Notes: a model not told the origin generated them from the letters alone. DNA of 64,000 bases from Hyphomicrobiales bacterium (GCA_900468625.1 UBUL01000037.1:40934-104933); one strand, 5' to 3'; shown: positions 16,298 through 25,180, numbered from the stretch's first letter. Made by a program: numbers and translations.

Positions 16298-17482
16298 GAG
16301 CGCCTGGGCTTCCTCGCCGGAGTTGAACGTCAGCTCCGGCAGCTTTTGGAACGAGAATCCGGCGAAATCTGAGGCCGGCAGCGGACCGGCAGTCATCAGC
16401 GTAAAATCGAAAAAGGCCCTCACATCGGGACCGAGCACATATTGCCGGTGGACGCGGAGAAAATCGCGCTTGATCTTGGCATAATGCTTCGCCGTCAGCA
16501 TCTGCTTGAAGCGCACGAACAGGATCGACGCCTGCTCGGCATCCGGATGACCGCAGACAGCTGCAACCTTCGCCTTATAGAAATGGATCGCGTCGGTCAG
16601 ACAGTGCACGTCGAGCCAGGAGATATCCTGGCAGCGGGCGATCAGTCCGACACGTGAGCGCAGCACCGAGGCCGGCCGCAAGAGCGCGCATTGAAGGATG
16701 GCGCTGCCAAGTGTGGTGAAAATCACGCGCTTGCCCTGCAGCAGCTCCGGCTCTCGCTCGAGCAGCAGGCCGACGACATGGGCGGCGACGGACGAACCCA
16801 TGCTGTGCGAGGAGATGACGAATTCGTCGGCATCGGGATCATCCAGCGCCTGACGCGTGCTGATCGCACTCGCCTCCAGCCATTGTTCGACGCCGAGCCC
16901 ATTCAGCCCCGCCATCGCCACCGCCATTTCCCAGTCGGAAAAGAGATGCAACGTATGCAGTTTCTCGGCCTGCGGCAGAAAGACATAAACGAAGAAGGCG
17001 ACGGCCAACGCGATGCTGCCGATATGGCTCCAGGCCGGCAGCCCGAACAGGAACGGCGCAAACGCGATCGATAGGCTGATCAGCAGCCCCCCTAGCATCA
17101 GCAAAAAGGGAAAGATGAAGAACAGGCCGAAGCGCCAGGCATGACGAAAGTAGCCAATCATGCCGCCCGCAGCAGCGACCTGCGCGGCCGCACGATAGCC
17201 CAGCAGCAGTCGCGTGAAGAGCGGTCTGCCATTCAGAGCGCCAACCAGATCGTTGTGATCGACGATATGAACGCGGTTTTGCGTGTGCCAATCCGCACCC
17301 GTCGCAGCCACATCGAAATAAGGAGCCCGGCCAAAATTGTTGAGTTCACCGATTTCGGCGGAAAAATCCCAGACGCCGCCGCTCTGCCGTGCGGAACGCT
17401 CGTAACGCGCGCGATGCGCAGCAGCATCCAACGGTTCGAAGCCAGGGAAGTGGAGAACCACCCTCTTCTTGATGTTACCCAT
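16283..17482 (-). CDS. Membrane-associated lipase-like alpha/beta hydrolase
   Basis: A 399-residue protein with an N-terminal HFPGFEPLDAAAHRARYERS. Two membrane helices lie near residues 117-180 (FGLFFIFPFLLMLGGLLISLSIAFAPFLFG and SIALAVAFFVYVFLP). After these comes a serine hydrolase elbow ISSHSMGSSVAAHVV and a following CQDISWLDVHCLTDAIHFY region with candidate Asp/His. I know this layout only as a conserved rhizobial hypothetical. The start at 17482 has GGGGA upstream; the 18-residue upstream extension is not supported. It is convergent with bolA, overlapping 15 bases. Confidence 0.65.
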   Translation of the reverse strand: MGNIKKRVVLHFPGFEPLDAAAHRARYERSARQSGGVWDFSAEIGELNNFGRAPYFDVAATGADWHTQNRVHIVDHNDLVGALNGRPLFTRLLLGYRAAAQVAAAGGMIGYFRHAWRFGLFFIFPFLLMLGGLLISLSIAFAPFLFGLPAWSHIGSIALAVAFFVYVFLPQAEKLHTLHLFSDWEMAVAMAGLNGLGVEQWLEASAISTRQALDDPDADEFVISSHSMGSSVAAHVVGLLLEREPELLQGKRVIFTTLGSAILQCALLRPASVLRSRVGLIARCQDISWLDVHCLTDAIHFYKAKVAAVCGHPDAEQASILFVRFKQMLTAKHYAKIKRDFLRVHRQYVLGPDVRAFFDFTLMTAGPLPASDFAGFSFQKLPELTFNSGEEAQALSIGR

Positions 17483-17667
17483 ATTGTAGTCTGTCCCCGG
17501 GGCGCATTTACATATACGTCCAAGCGCCAAGATCATGAGCTGCGGGCTTTTTCAAGGCAGCTCATCGCAAAAGCGGGCGGACACCTAAATAGAAAATCGG
17601 AGCCGTGGGCCGTGTCGGCAGATAGCACGAAGGCGACGACAGATGTCACCTGCCCGACTCAAGGCAA

Positions 17668-17970
17668 TCAGCATTCCCGCCTGGGATATGGCGAGACATC
17701 GGCGCAAGGATCCGTTGGCGGACCGGTCATGATCTTCTCGACGATTGGAATAGACGCCGGCTGCTGTTTCGGCGCGGTCGAGGCGCGATAGCCGAAAGCA
17801 ATACTCAGAATAACAACGATAGCCGTCACCGTGACGGTGCTGTTCAATATCGATGCGCGCGGGGTGCGCACATGCTCATAATACTCCCGCTCGCCTTCGC
17901 TCGTATCTTCCGAGCCATAAAATTCCCGCTCTTCACCAACCTGCCCGTCTGAATAGTGATGGTGGCTCAT
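17668..17970 (-). CDS. Small single-pass membrane protein, hypothetical
   Basis: A 100-residue protein beginning MSHHHYSDGQVGEEREFYGSE, very acidic for about 45 residues, then one hydrophobic helix (ILNSTVTVTAIVVILSIAFGY), then a proline-rich tail with two cysteines (DPCADVSPYPRREC). I do not recognise a family. The tail is probably periplasmic with the acidic part cytoplasmic. An in-frame upstream ATG is less likely because homology-like composition begins at 17970. It is followed downstream by a 185-base gap with no gene. Confidence 0.55.
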   Translation of the reverse strand: MSHHHYSDGQVGEEREFYGSEDTSEGEREYYEHVRTPRASILNSTVTVTAIVVILSIAFGYRASTAPKQQPASIPIVEKIMTGPPTDPCADVSPYPRREC

Positions 17971-18344
17971 GGTGTCCGCTCCCTCAAAAGTCCGAATGCA
18001 ATGTTTACAAGGGACGCGCCAAATCGCATCAATCGACAAACTCTAACAAACATACCGACCGCTTGTAAATTAAATAGCAGCCTAATATTAATCATCCCTT
18101 GCTTTAAGTATATGTGTGTTGTTCAGGAGCGGAGTTGAAGTGGCGTTTCCAAAACGCACTGTTCAGAAAAGCCAGCCAATTCGCAGATTTCATCACAGCC
18201 TCGATAGCTCACGAAGGAACCCATTCATGCGATGAAAAAAACGGCGCCGACGTTTTGCGGCTGGAAATCGCGCCGGACGCTTGCTATTTAAGGAGCAGAT
18301 GTAACGCTGCGGATCTTGACCCCGCATGTGAAAGGAACTGGACA
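17971..18344. other. Intergenic stretch before grxD
   Basis: There are 374 bases with no convincing gene. The first 130 bases are AT-rich for this genome (18030-18120) and could carry the promoters of the divergent small membrane protein and of grxD. A frame open upstream of grxD through this stretch has no conserved content. No strong hairpin with a T-run was seen. Confidence 0.5.
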
Positions 18345-18680
18345 ATGAGCGGCATTCAGGAATTCATCGCCAACGAAGTTAAGAACAACGACGTCGTTCT
18401 TTTCATGAAGGGCACGCCCCAGTTCCCGCAGTGTGGTTTCTCCGGTCAGGTGGTTCAGATTCTCGACTATATCGGCGTCGACTACAAGGGCATCAACGTC
18501 CTTGCCGACGCTGAAATCCGTCAGGGAATCAAGGACTATTCCAACTGGCCGACCATACCGCAGCTTTACGTAAAGGGCGAATTCATCGGCGGCTGCGATA
18601 TCGTGCGCGAAATGTTCCAGGCGGGCGAATTGCAGCAGCACCTCCAGGAAAACGGCATCAGCGTTCGCGGCGCCGCCTGA
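18345..18680 (+). CDS. grxD: Monothiol glutaredoxin, Grx4/GrxD type
   Basis: A 111-residue CGFS glutaredoxin: VVLFMKGTPQFPQCGFSGQVVQIL (active Cys at residue 30), then WPTIPQLYVKGEFIGGCDIVREM with the cis-Pro and GG glutathione-binding segment. These proteins bind a 2Fe-2S cluster with glutathione and pair with BolA proteins in Fe-S trafficking and iron sensing; a BolA gene lies 2 kb upstream on the same strand. The ATG at 18345 has AAAGGA at good spacing. Confidence 0.95.
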   Translation: MSGIQEFIANEVKNNDVVLFMKGTPQFPQCGFSGQVVQILDYIGVDYKGINVLADAEIRQGIKDYSNWPTIPQLYVKGEFIGGCDIVREMFQAGELQQHLQENGISVRGAA

Positions 18681-18728
18681 CCGGGCACCGGGCTATCCGT
18701 CCGGTTTCCATAGTTAAATTCGATCGAT

Positions 18729-18754
18729 AAGGCGCTGCCACCGGGCGGCGCCTT
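18729..18754 (+). terminator. Stable hairpin after grxD
   Basis: An 11-base stem (AAGGCGCTGCC with GGCGGCGCCTT, one G-T pair) closes a 4-base loop 48 bases after the grxD stop. No T-run follows, so it may be a weak terminator or an mRNA 3'-end stabiliser rather than a classic intrinsic terminator. Confidence 0.4.
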
Positions 18755-18777
18755 GACATGTTTATGGGAATAAAACC

Positions 18778-20052
18778 GTGACGACTACATCCCAGGCCAT
18801 GACCCATGGGCAATTGCCCATGGGCAAGCGCGAGTTTATCGCACTCGCGGCCTTCCTGATGGCGACCAATTCGCTTGCAATTGACATCATGCTTCCCGCT
18901 CTCCAGCAGATCGGCTCGAGCCTTGGTGTGATGAACGAGAATCATCGGCAATATGTGGTGACGGCCTACCTGATCGGTTTCGGTTCGGCGCAGCTCATCT
19001 ACGGTCCCCTGTCGGATCGATTCGGCCGTCGTATGCCCCTCTTGATCGGCATCACCGTCTACGTCGTCTCGGCATTCGGCATTGCACTCATTCCGTCCTT
19101 TGCCGGCCTTCTCACCCTGCGTTTCATACAGGGCCTTGGCTCGGCGGCGACCCGTGTCATCACCGTGTCCATCGTCCGCGACGTCTTCGGCGGTCGCCTG
19201 ATGGCCGAAGTCATGTCGCTCATCATGATGGTCTTCATGATCGTTCCGGTCATCGCGCCGGGAAGCGGCCAGATCATCATGCTCGTCAGCACCTGGCACA
19301 TGATCTTCGTTTTCATCGGCACCATGGCGACGCTGGTCGGTCTCTGGATGTATTTCCGGCTTCCTGAGACGCTGAAGCCTGAAAATGTCCGTCCCCTGAC
19401 GATCCAATCGATCGCCTCCGGCTTCAAGATCGTTCTGACGAACCGCGTAGCCCTCTGTTATACCCTTGCCAGCACGTTCCTGTTCGGGGCGCTGTTCGGC
19501 TTCATCAATTCGGCGCAGCAGATCTACAGCGGCATTTACGGACTTGGCGTGTATACGCCGGTCGCCTTTGGTGGCGTGGCGCTGTTCATGGCGCTGTCCT
19601 CCTTCATCAACTCGCAGTTGGTCGGCCGTTTCGGCATGCGACGGCTATCGCACGCCGCACTGCTCGGCTTCTCCCTCATTACCTCCGTTTGGCTGATGGT
19701 GCAGCTCTATGGCCCGGCGCCGATGCCTTTCCCGTTGTTCATGGTGTTTTTCGCTATGGCGATGTTCCAGTTCGGCTGGATCGGCTCGAATTTCAACTCG
19801 CTCGCCATGGAGCCGCTTGGCCATGTCGCCGGCACCGCTTCGTCGGTGCTCGGTTTCATGAGCACGGTCGGCGGCGCATCGATCGGCGCCGGTATCGGTC
19901 AATATTTCGACGGCACGGCGACGCCGATGGTCATCGGCTACTTCACCGTCTCCCTCATCGGCATCGTCTTCGTCTTGATCGCCGAAAAAGGAAAGCTGTT
20001 TCGCCCGCACAACGCACCGCCTCCGGCTGACCAGTCGCTCGCTTTACATTGA
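18778..20052 (+). CDS. Bcr/CflA-family multidrug efflux MFS transporter (copy 1)
   Basis: A 424-residue, 12-helix major facilitator. It has the family signature of Bcr/CflA drug:H+ antiporters (AIDIMLPALQQIGSSLGV with Asp in helix 1, then GPLSDRFGRRMPLLIG motif A between helices 2 and 3, and FIQGLGSAATRV). GTG at 18778 is the likely start (GGGAA upstream); ATG codons at 18799 and 18820 are alternatives. It is followed 13 bases later by a paralogue, so the pair is one operon from tandem duplication. Substrates are unknown. Confidence 0.88.
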   Translation: MTTTSQAMTHGQLPMGKREFIALAAFLMATNSLAIDIMLPALQQIGSSLGVMNENHRQYVVTAYLIGFGSAQLIYGPLSDRFGRRMPLLIGITVYVVSAFGIALIPSFAGLLTLRFIQGLGSAATRVITVSIVRDVFGGRLMAEVMSLIMMVFMIVPVIAPGSGQIIMLVSTWHMIFVFIGTMATLVGLWMYFRLPETLKPENVRPLTIQSIASGFKIVLTNRVALCYTLASTFLFGALFGFINSAQQIYSGIYGLGVYTPVAFGGVALFMALSSFINSQLVGRFGMRRLSHAALLGFSLITSVWLMVQLYGPAPMPFPLFMVFFAMAMFQFGWIGSNFNSLAMEPLGHVAGTASSVLGFMSTVGGASIGAGIGQYFDGTATPMVIGYFTVSLIGIVFVLIAEKGKLFRPHNAPPPADQSLALH

Positions 20053-20065
20053 CAGGCATATCCGA

Positions 20066-21349
20066 ATGACAACCCAGCCTCAGTCCCAGCAGCCGACCCA
20101 GTCCGGCTCCAGCCGTATCGGCCTCGGCATTGTGGAATTCATTCTCACGATCGCTCTGATGACGGCCAGTATTTCCATGGGCATCGACAGCATGCTGCCT
20201 GCGCTGCCGAATATCGGCCAGTCGCTTCACGTCGCCAATCCGAACGACACCCAGCTCGTCATCGGCGTCTATTTCCTCGGTTTCGGCATTTGCCAGCTTT
20301 TCTTCGGCAGCCTGTCGGATACCTATGGCCGGCGGTACATCCTGCTCGGCGGTCTTGCATTCTATACGGTGACCCTGTTCGCAGCGGCCTGGAGCGGCAG
20401 CCTCTTTGCGCTGCTGACAATGCGCTTTGCGCAGGGTGTGGGCGCGGCAGCAGTCCGCATCACCACGCTTGCCATCGTCCGCGATTGCTTCGGCGGCCGC
20501 GAAATGGCCCGCGTCATGTCCTATGTGATGATCGTCTTCATGATCATGCCGATGGTCGCGCCCTTCGTCGGCCAGATGATCGTCGCCTATTCGAACTGGC
20601 AATGGATCTTCATTCTGCTCGGCATCGTCAGCGCCGGCCTTTTCCTCGTCGCCTTCTTCCGCATGAAGGAGACGCTGCCCGTCGAAGAGCGCCTGCCGCT
20701 CTCGGTCGCTTCGGTTCTTTCCGGCTTCAAGACGGTGCTGACCAACCGCATCACCTGCGGCTACATGATCGGCCTGACGCTCTATACCGGCGTCATCTGC
20801 GCCTACATCGTCTCCGTGCAGCAGGTTTTCGGCGAAGTCTACGGTCTCGGAGAAACGTTCCCGATCGCCTTTGCGGCAACGGCAGCCGGCACGGCCGTCG
20901 CGCAGTTTGCCAATGGCTATTTCGTCCGAAGCTTCGGCATGCGCCGTATTTCTCACGCCGCGATGATCGTTTTCACCGTTTTGGGTGCGGTGGGCTACGT
21001 GGTCGGCATGTTCGGTCAGCCGAGCTTCGCGTTCATTTACGTGCTGATCTCGATCATGCTGATGATGTTCGCCGTCATCACCACCAACTGCATGGCGATC
21101 AGTCTTGAGCCGATGGGGCATCTGGCGGGCACTGCCGCCGCCATCACCAGCTCGGTCTCCACGACAGTGGGCGTTCTCATAGGTGGAGTCGTCGGCCAGA
21201 TGTTCGATGGGACCGCGCAGCCGCTGCTCGCCGGTTTCACTTTATTCGGTGTGCTGTCGATCCTGGCGACGCTCTGGGCGGAGCGCGGCAAGCTCTTCAC
21301 CCATCCAGGCGATACACCGGCCCTGGAAGCGGGCATGGGGCACGTCTAG
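20066..21349 (+). CDS. Bcr/CflA-family multidrug efflux MFS transporter (copy 2)
   Basis: A 427-residue paralogue of the preceding gene, with a Gln/Ser-rich N-terminal tail and the same marks: MGIDSMLPALPNIGQSLHV, GSLSDTYGRRYILLGG (motif A) and FAQGVGAAAVRITTLAIVRDCFGGREMARVMSYVMIVFMI, which aligns well with copy 1. The conserved block FGGRxMAxVMSxxMxVFMIxPxxAP is shared by both. Two adjacent single-component pumps may differ in substrate or form a heteromer. A rhizobial palindrome begins just after the stop. Confidence 0.88.
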   Translation: MTTQPQSQQPTQSGSSRIGLGIVEFILTIALMTASISMGIDSMLPALPNIGQSLHVANPNDTQLVIGVYFLGFGICQLFFGSLSDTYGRRYILLGGLAFYTVTLFAAAWSGSLFALLTMRFAQGVGAAAVRITTLAIVRDCFGGREMARVMSYVMIVFMIMPMVAPFVGQMIVAYSNWQWIFILLGIVSAGLFLVAFFRMKETLPVEERLPLSVASVLSGFKTVLTNRITCGYMIGLTLYTGVICAYIVSVQQVFGEVYGLGETFPIAFAATAAGTAVAQFANGYFVRSFGMRRISHAAMIVFTVLGAVGYVVGMFGQPSFAFIYVLISIMLMMFAVITTNCMAISLEPMGHLAGTAAAITSSVSTTVGVLIGGVVGQMFDGTAQPLLAGFTLFGVLSILATLWAERGKLFTHPGDTPALEAGMGHV

Positions 21350-21350
21350 T

Positions 21351-21394
21351 GCAATTCCAGGAAAAGTGACAAGCGGTTTTCCGTCCGGAATTGC
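21351..21394. repeat. Intergenic palindrome, rhizobial type C
   Basis: Outer arms GCAATTCC (21351-21358) and GGAATTGC (21387-21394) enclose inner arms GGAAAA (21360-21365) and TTTTCC (21377-21382). The pattern GCAATTCC-AGGAAAAGTG-...-GGTTTTCCGTCCGGAATTGC is a dispersed rhizobial repeat I recognise. It starts two bases after the second efflux gene's stop and may also act as a 3' mRNA hairpin. Confidence 0.8.
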
Positions 21395-21427
21395 GTGACG
21401 ACAAAGACTCTAGGCGACGTGCGCTCC

Positions 21428-22372
21428 TCAAACGCCGCCGCGCGGACGGCTGACCCAGCGTACCGCCGCAGCGATCGCGAGGCCGAATAGCGGCCACATC
21501 GCCCATGGCGTTCCATGCCAGGTGAAGAGGTTGATCGCGACGATGCCGACGCCGGTGATGACAAAGCCGGCGATGGCCATATCGATCTGCCTGCTACTGC
21601 GCATAACGCGATATGCCGTAACCCACAGAATGATGAGTATCGGCCATTTCGCCCAGAACTCGCCATCCCAAGTCAGTCCGTTGAGCAAGGCAAGGCCGGC
21701 GCACACGACCAGTGGCGGACCATAGCTACGCCGCCAATCCAGCATCACAAGTTCTCTCGCCGCGATCTCGGGCGACCATGCCGGCTCTGGCTTCGGATTA
21801 GGGTTTGACTTCGGCTGGTAGGCGGAGGCGGCGGTATCGAGTACCTGCACGCCAGCGATCCGCAGCGCATAGCTCGGCACACCGCCCTCGATGTTCTTGA
21901 CATCGAGCTGCCCAAGAAAATCGAAACCGACGGCAACCTTATTGCGGACCTGATCATAGACTGTGTTGGAAATGACGATGCCGCCAGGAACTGCCCGCGA
22001 TTGCAGCCGGGCGGCGATGTTGACGCCATCGCCATAGAGGTCGTTGCCATCGGCGATGACGTCGCCGAGGTTAAGGCCGATGCGGAAGAGCATCTGCTTT
22101 TCGGGATCGATGGCGGCGTTATAACCCGCCAATTCGTTCTGGATGTCGATGGCCGCCCGCACGGCTTCTACGACGCTCGGAAATTCGGCAAAGACGCCAT
22201 CACCCCAGGTATTGATCACCCTGCCGCCATGAGCCTCGATCAGCCGTGTCATCGCATCGCGGTAGCGTCGGAGGGTTTCAAGCGTACCCTCCTCGTCCTT
22301 CCCCATAAGACGCGAATAGTCCTGCACATCGGCGCAGAAGATGGTAGTCAGCTTGCGGCTTGTCTCGGACAT
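21428..22372 (-). CDS. Class III adenylate/guanylate cyclase with C-terminal membrane domain
   Basis: A 314-residue protein. Residues about 8-180 are a class III nucleotidyl cyclase domain: TIFCADVQDYSRLM (first metal Asp), RVINTWGDGVFAEF (second metal Asp), RIGLNLGDVIADGNDLYGDGVNIAARLQ (transition-state region) and VKNIEGGVPSYAL (substrate-selecting Lys). The C-terminal ~100 residues hold four hydrophobic stretches, resembling a duplicated two-helix domain placed after, not before, the cyclase. The start at 22372 has GGAG at 9 bases. Rhizobia carry many such cyclases; the signal for this one is unknown. Confidence 0.88.
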   Translation of the reverse strand: MSETSRKLTTIFCADVQDYSRLMGKDEEGTLETLRRYRDAMTRLIEAHGGRVINTWGDGVFAEFPSVVEAVRAAIDIQNELAGYNAAIDPEKQMLFRIGLNLGDVIADGNDLYGDGVNIAARLQSRAVPGGIVISNTVYDQVRNKVAVGFDFLGQLDVKNIEGGVPSYALRIAGVQVLDTAASAYQPKSNPNPKPEPAWSPEIAARELVMLDWRRSYGPPLVVCAGLALLNGLTWDGEFWAKWPILIILWVTAYRVMRSSRQIDMAIAGFVITGVGIVAINLFTWHGTPWAMWPLFGLAIAAAVRWVSRPRGGV

Positions 22373-22487
22373 CGACCTCATCTCCGCGGCAGGCGCCCAC
22401 CAAGGCTCCCGCCTGTTGCAAAAAAGATAGCTTTCCAGACGCCACTTTCCAAGTAGCAGCGACGATTATCAGGTCGATCCGCTCACC

Positions 22488-23312
22488 TTAAATGGTGAAG
22501 ACCTCGCGCCGCAGCAATTCCCAGCTATCCTTGTCCACTGCAACCAGCAGTCCGCCATCGAGATGATGCGGCAAATAGGGCGAGCCGTCGAAACGACGGA
22601 CATAGGCGCCGGCTTCGGCCGAGATCAGCGATCCGGCCAGATGATCCCAGGGCATCAGCTTGTTGTACATGAGGTAATGCGCATAGCCGCCCGCGAGCGT
22701 ACGGTATTCATGCGCCGCACAGCGATAGCAGGTCGTATAGCGCACCTTGGCGAGATTGCCCATGATTTCGGCGCGTTTTTCCTTGGGTAGATAACCCGTG
22801 GCTGCCATGCCGACCAGTTCGTCCAGCGGGACGGATGGAGCAACGTTGAGACGCAGCATCTCGCCATCGGGCCGGCGCAGCCATGCGCCGCTGCCGCGTT
22901 CCGCCAGCACCCAGTCGTCGCCCATCGGATCGAAGATGATGCCGGCAACAGTCTCGCCCTTCGAGACTACCGAAGCCATGACGCCGTAGGCCGGGATGCC
23001 GGCGGCGAAATTGAATGTCCCATCGACGGGATCGACGATGATGGCGAGATCGGCATTCTGCAGCTTCGTCAGCAGGTCCGGGTCGGCCGCGACCGATTCC
23101 TCGCCGACAAACAAGGCCTCGGGCCAGAGCCGGGCAACCTCGGTCTTGATCATGCGCTCGGCCCGCTCGTCGGCCTCCGTCACCAGATCCGTCGCCTCGC
23201 TCTTGGCGCGGATATCGTCGCTGCCGAGCCTGCGAAAGCGCGGCAGGATCTCCGTCTGCGCCGCGCGCCGCAGCACATGAGCAAGCGTGGTAACGTCAAC
23301 GAGCGATGTCAT
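22488..23312 (-). CDS. Inositol monophosphatase-family protein (copy 1)
   Basis: A 274-residue Mg-dependent phosphatase of the IMPase family. Metal-site motifs are TDLVTEADERAE, GEES (Glu of the first site), IVDPVDGTFNFAAG (D-P-x-D-G-T) and the C-terminal MPWDHLAGSLISAEAGAYV. Possible substrates include inositol phosphate, histidinol phosphate or PAP; sequence alone does not decide. It is the downstream member of a tandem pair with a 15-base gap, preceded by AGGAAA. Confidence 0.85.
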   Translation of the reverse strand: MTSLVDVTTLAHVLRRAAQTEILPRFRRLGSDDIRAKSEATDLVTEADERAERMIKTEVARLWPEALFVGEESVAADPDLLTKLQNADLAIIVDPVDGTFNFAAGIPAYGVMASVVSKGETVAGIIFDPMGDDWVLAERGSGAWLRRPDGEMLRLNVAPSVPLDELVGMAATGYLPKEKRAEIMGNLAKVRYTTCYRCAAHEYRTLAGGYAHYLMYNKLMPWDHLAGSLISAEAGAYVRRFDGSPYLPHHLDGGLLVAVDKDSWELLRREVFTI

Positions 23313-23327
23313 GTTTTTCCTTTCGCG

Positions 23328-24155
23328 TCAGGCGCCGATGATCTCGCGGCGGATTATCCGCCAGCTTTCTTCATCCGGCGCAGAAATGATGCCGCCCGTC
23401 GTTTCGCCGGGCTTGTAGGGCGTACCATCGAATTTGGCTGTATAGCCACCGGCTTCCTGGTGCGCCAGCACGCCGGCAAGATGATCCCAAGGCATCAGCT
23501 TGGAATGGCCGATGAAATGCCACTTGCCAGACGCCACCATCCAATATTCGTAAGCCGAACAATTCAAGGAGAAAGCCATGCGTGTCTTCGACAGACTGCC
23601 GCAGATGCGCGACCGATCAGGCTCATCCATATGACCCCAGGATATGGCGCCCGTCATGGAGCTCAAGGGAGCGGAAGCGGCAACGGCAAGCCGCCTCGCC
23701 TGCCCGGTTTGCCGGCGAAGGAAAGTGCCGCCGCCCTTCATGGCAGTCAGGGTGTCACCAAGCACGGGATCATGGATGATGCTCGCGATCGTCTCGCCAT
23801 TGGCAACAACGGCCACTATCGTCCCGAAGACCGGCAATCCCGCTGCGAAATTGAACGTGCCGTCGACCGGGTCAATGGTGAAAGCCAGCTCAGCATGAGC
23901 CAGCGCCGGCACGACGGACTTGTCAGCCTCATAGGCCTCCTCGCCTACGATCACGGCAATTGGAAAACGTGTCCTCAGCGCTGCTGTAATGTGCCGCTCG
24001 GCCAGAAGATCGGCCTCGGTCACAAGGTCGATAGCAGACGTCTTTTCCGATATGTCGCCATCATCCAGATTGCGGAAGCGCAGCATGATTTCCTTTGACG
24101 CCGCTTCGGCAACGATCGTCATTACATAGTCGAAATCTGCATCGGAAAAAGTCAT
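23328..24155 (-). CDS. Inositol monophosphatase-family protein (copy 2)
   Basis: A 275-residue paralogue of the adjacent gene, with the same motifs: IDLVTEADLLAERHI, GEEAYEA (Ala in place of the usual Ser after GEE), TIDPVDGTFNFAAGLPVFG and MPWDHLAGVLAHQEAGGYT. The shared layout and order indicate tandem duplication and likely divergence of substrate. AGAGG lies before the ATG. It is leftward, first of the pair, after a 68-base gap from ttcA. Confidence 0.85.
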   Translation of the reverse strand: MTFSDADFDYVMTIVAEAASKEIMLRFRNLDDGDISEKTSAIDLVTEADLLAERHITAALRTRFPIAVIVGEEAYEADKSVVPALAHAELAFTIDPVDGTFNFAAGLPVFGTIVAVVANGETIASIIHDPVLGDTLTAMKGGGTFLRRQTGQARRLAVAASAPLSSMTGAISWGHMDEPDRSRICGSLSKTRMAFSLNCSAYEYWMVASGKWHFIGHSKLMPWDHLAGVLAHQEAGGYTAKFDGTPYKPGETTGGIISAPDEESWRIIRREIIGA

Positions 24156-24223
24156 CGGAAGCCTCTGTTCTGAAAGGGCTTCCTCTTATGCCCGATTCGA
24201 TGACGGCGGTGTGGCAAAACCAC

Positions 24224-25120
24224 TTAATCGGCGTCGGATCGTCCCGCCGAATGTCCGCCGGCCGTCAAGCCAGCGAAATCGAACAATTTCGGATCGAGCA
24301 GATGCGACGGATTCACATGCGCCAGCGCCCGCAGCATCGTATCCTTGCGCCCCGGCATGCGCCGCTCGATATCGGCAAGCATGTCCTTCATGGCATTGCG
24401 CTGCAGCCCGTCCTGCGAGCCGCAGAGGTCGCAAGGGATGATCGGAAACTGCATGGCGGCGGCGAACTTGGCGAGATCGTCCTCGGCCGCATAGGCGAGC
24501 GGACGCAGCACCATCAGATCCCCTTCATCATTCAGAAGCTTTGCCGGCATGGAGGCCAGCCGGCCGCCATGGAAGAAGTTCATGAAGAAGGTTTCGAGAA
24601 TATCCTCACGATGATGGCCGAGCACCAGCGCATCGCAGCCTTCCTCGCGCGCAATGCGGTAGAGATTGCCGCGGCGCAGGCGCGAACAGAGCGAGCAATA
24701 GGTCGCCCCCTCCGGCACCTTTTCCTTCACAATTGAATAGGTGTCGCGATATTCGATGCGATGCTCAACGCCAATTTTCGTGAGGTATTCGAGCAGAATA
24801 TGCTTCGGGAAATTCGGCTGGCCCTGATCGAGATTGCATGCGACCAACTCCACCGGCAGCAGGCCGCGCCATTTCAGATCAAGCAGCAGCGTCAGCAGGC
24901 CGTAGGAATCCTTGCCGCCGGAAAGGCCGACGAGCCAGCGCTTCTGGCCCTTCAGCATCTGGAAATCGTCCATCGCCTGGCGCACCTGCCGCAGCAGGCG
25001 CTTGCGAAGCTTGTTGAAGGAGACGGATCGCGGCGCATCGGAAAACATCGGATGCGCGGCAGAACCGCCATCTTCAGCCTCGATATCGATGTCGTCTTTC
25101 ACCGTGGTCGCGATATTCAT
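24224..25120 (-). CDS. ttcA: tRNA 2-thiocytidine(32) synthetase
   Basis: A 298-residue TtcA. The PP-loop SGGKDS lies at residues 67-72, and two CxxC pairs (Cys142/145 in YCSLCSRLRRG, Cys230/233 in IIPCDLCGSQ) bind the Fe-S cluster. The enzyme adenylates C32 of certain tRNAs and installs sulfur. Length and spacing are standard. The start at 25120 has AAGGAACGACGGA just upstream. The first 30 residues are acidic and variable. Confidence 0.93.
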   Translation of the reverse strand: MNIATTVKDDIDIEAEDGGSAAHPMFSDAPRSVSFNKLRKRLLRQVRQAMDDFQMLKGQKRWLVGLSGGKDSYGLLTLLLDLKWRGLLPVELVACNLDQGQPNFPKHILLEYLTKIGVEHRIEYRDTYSIVKEKVPEGATYCSLCSRLRRGNLYRIAREEGCDALVLGHHREDILETFFMNFFHGGRLASMPAKLLNDEGDLMVLRPLAYAAEDDLAKFAAAMQFPIIPCDLCGSQDGLQRNAMKDMLADIERRMPGRKDTMLRALAHVNPSHLLDPKLFDFAGLTAGGHSAGRSDAD

Positions 25121-25180
25121 TCCGTCGTTCCTTGCATCTCAACCCGCTGATAGCAGAAAGCAGGACGAGAAGACACCGTA

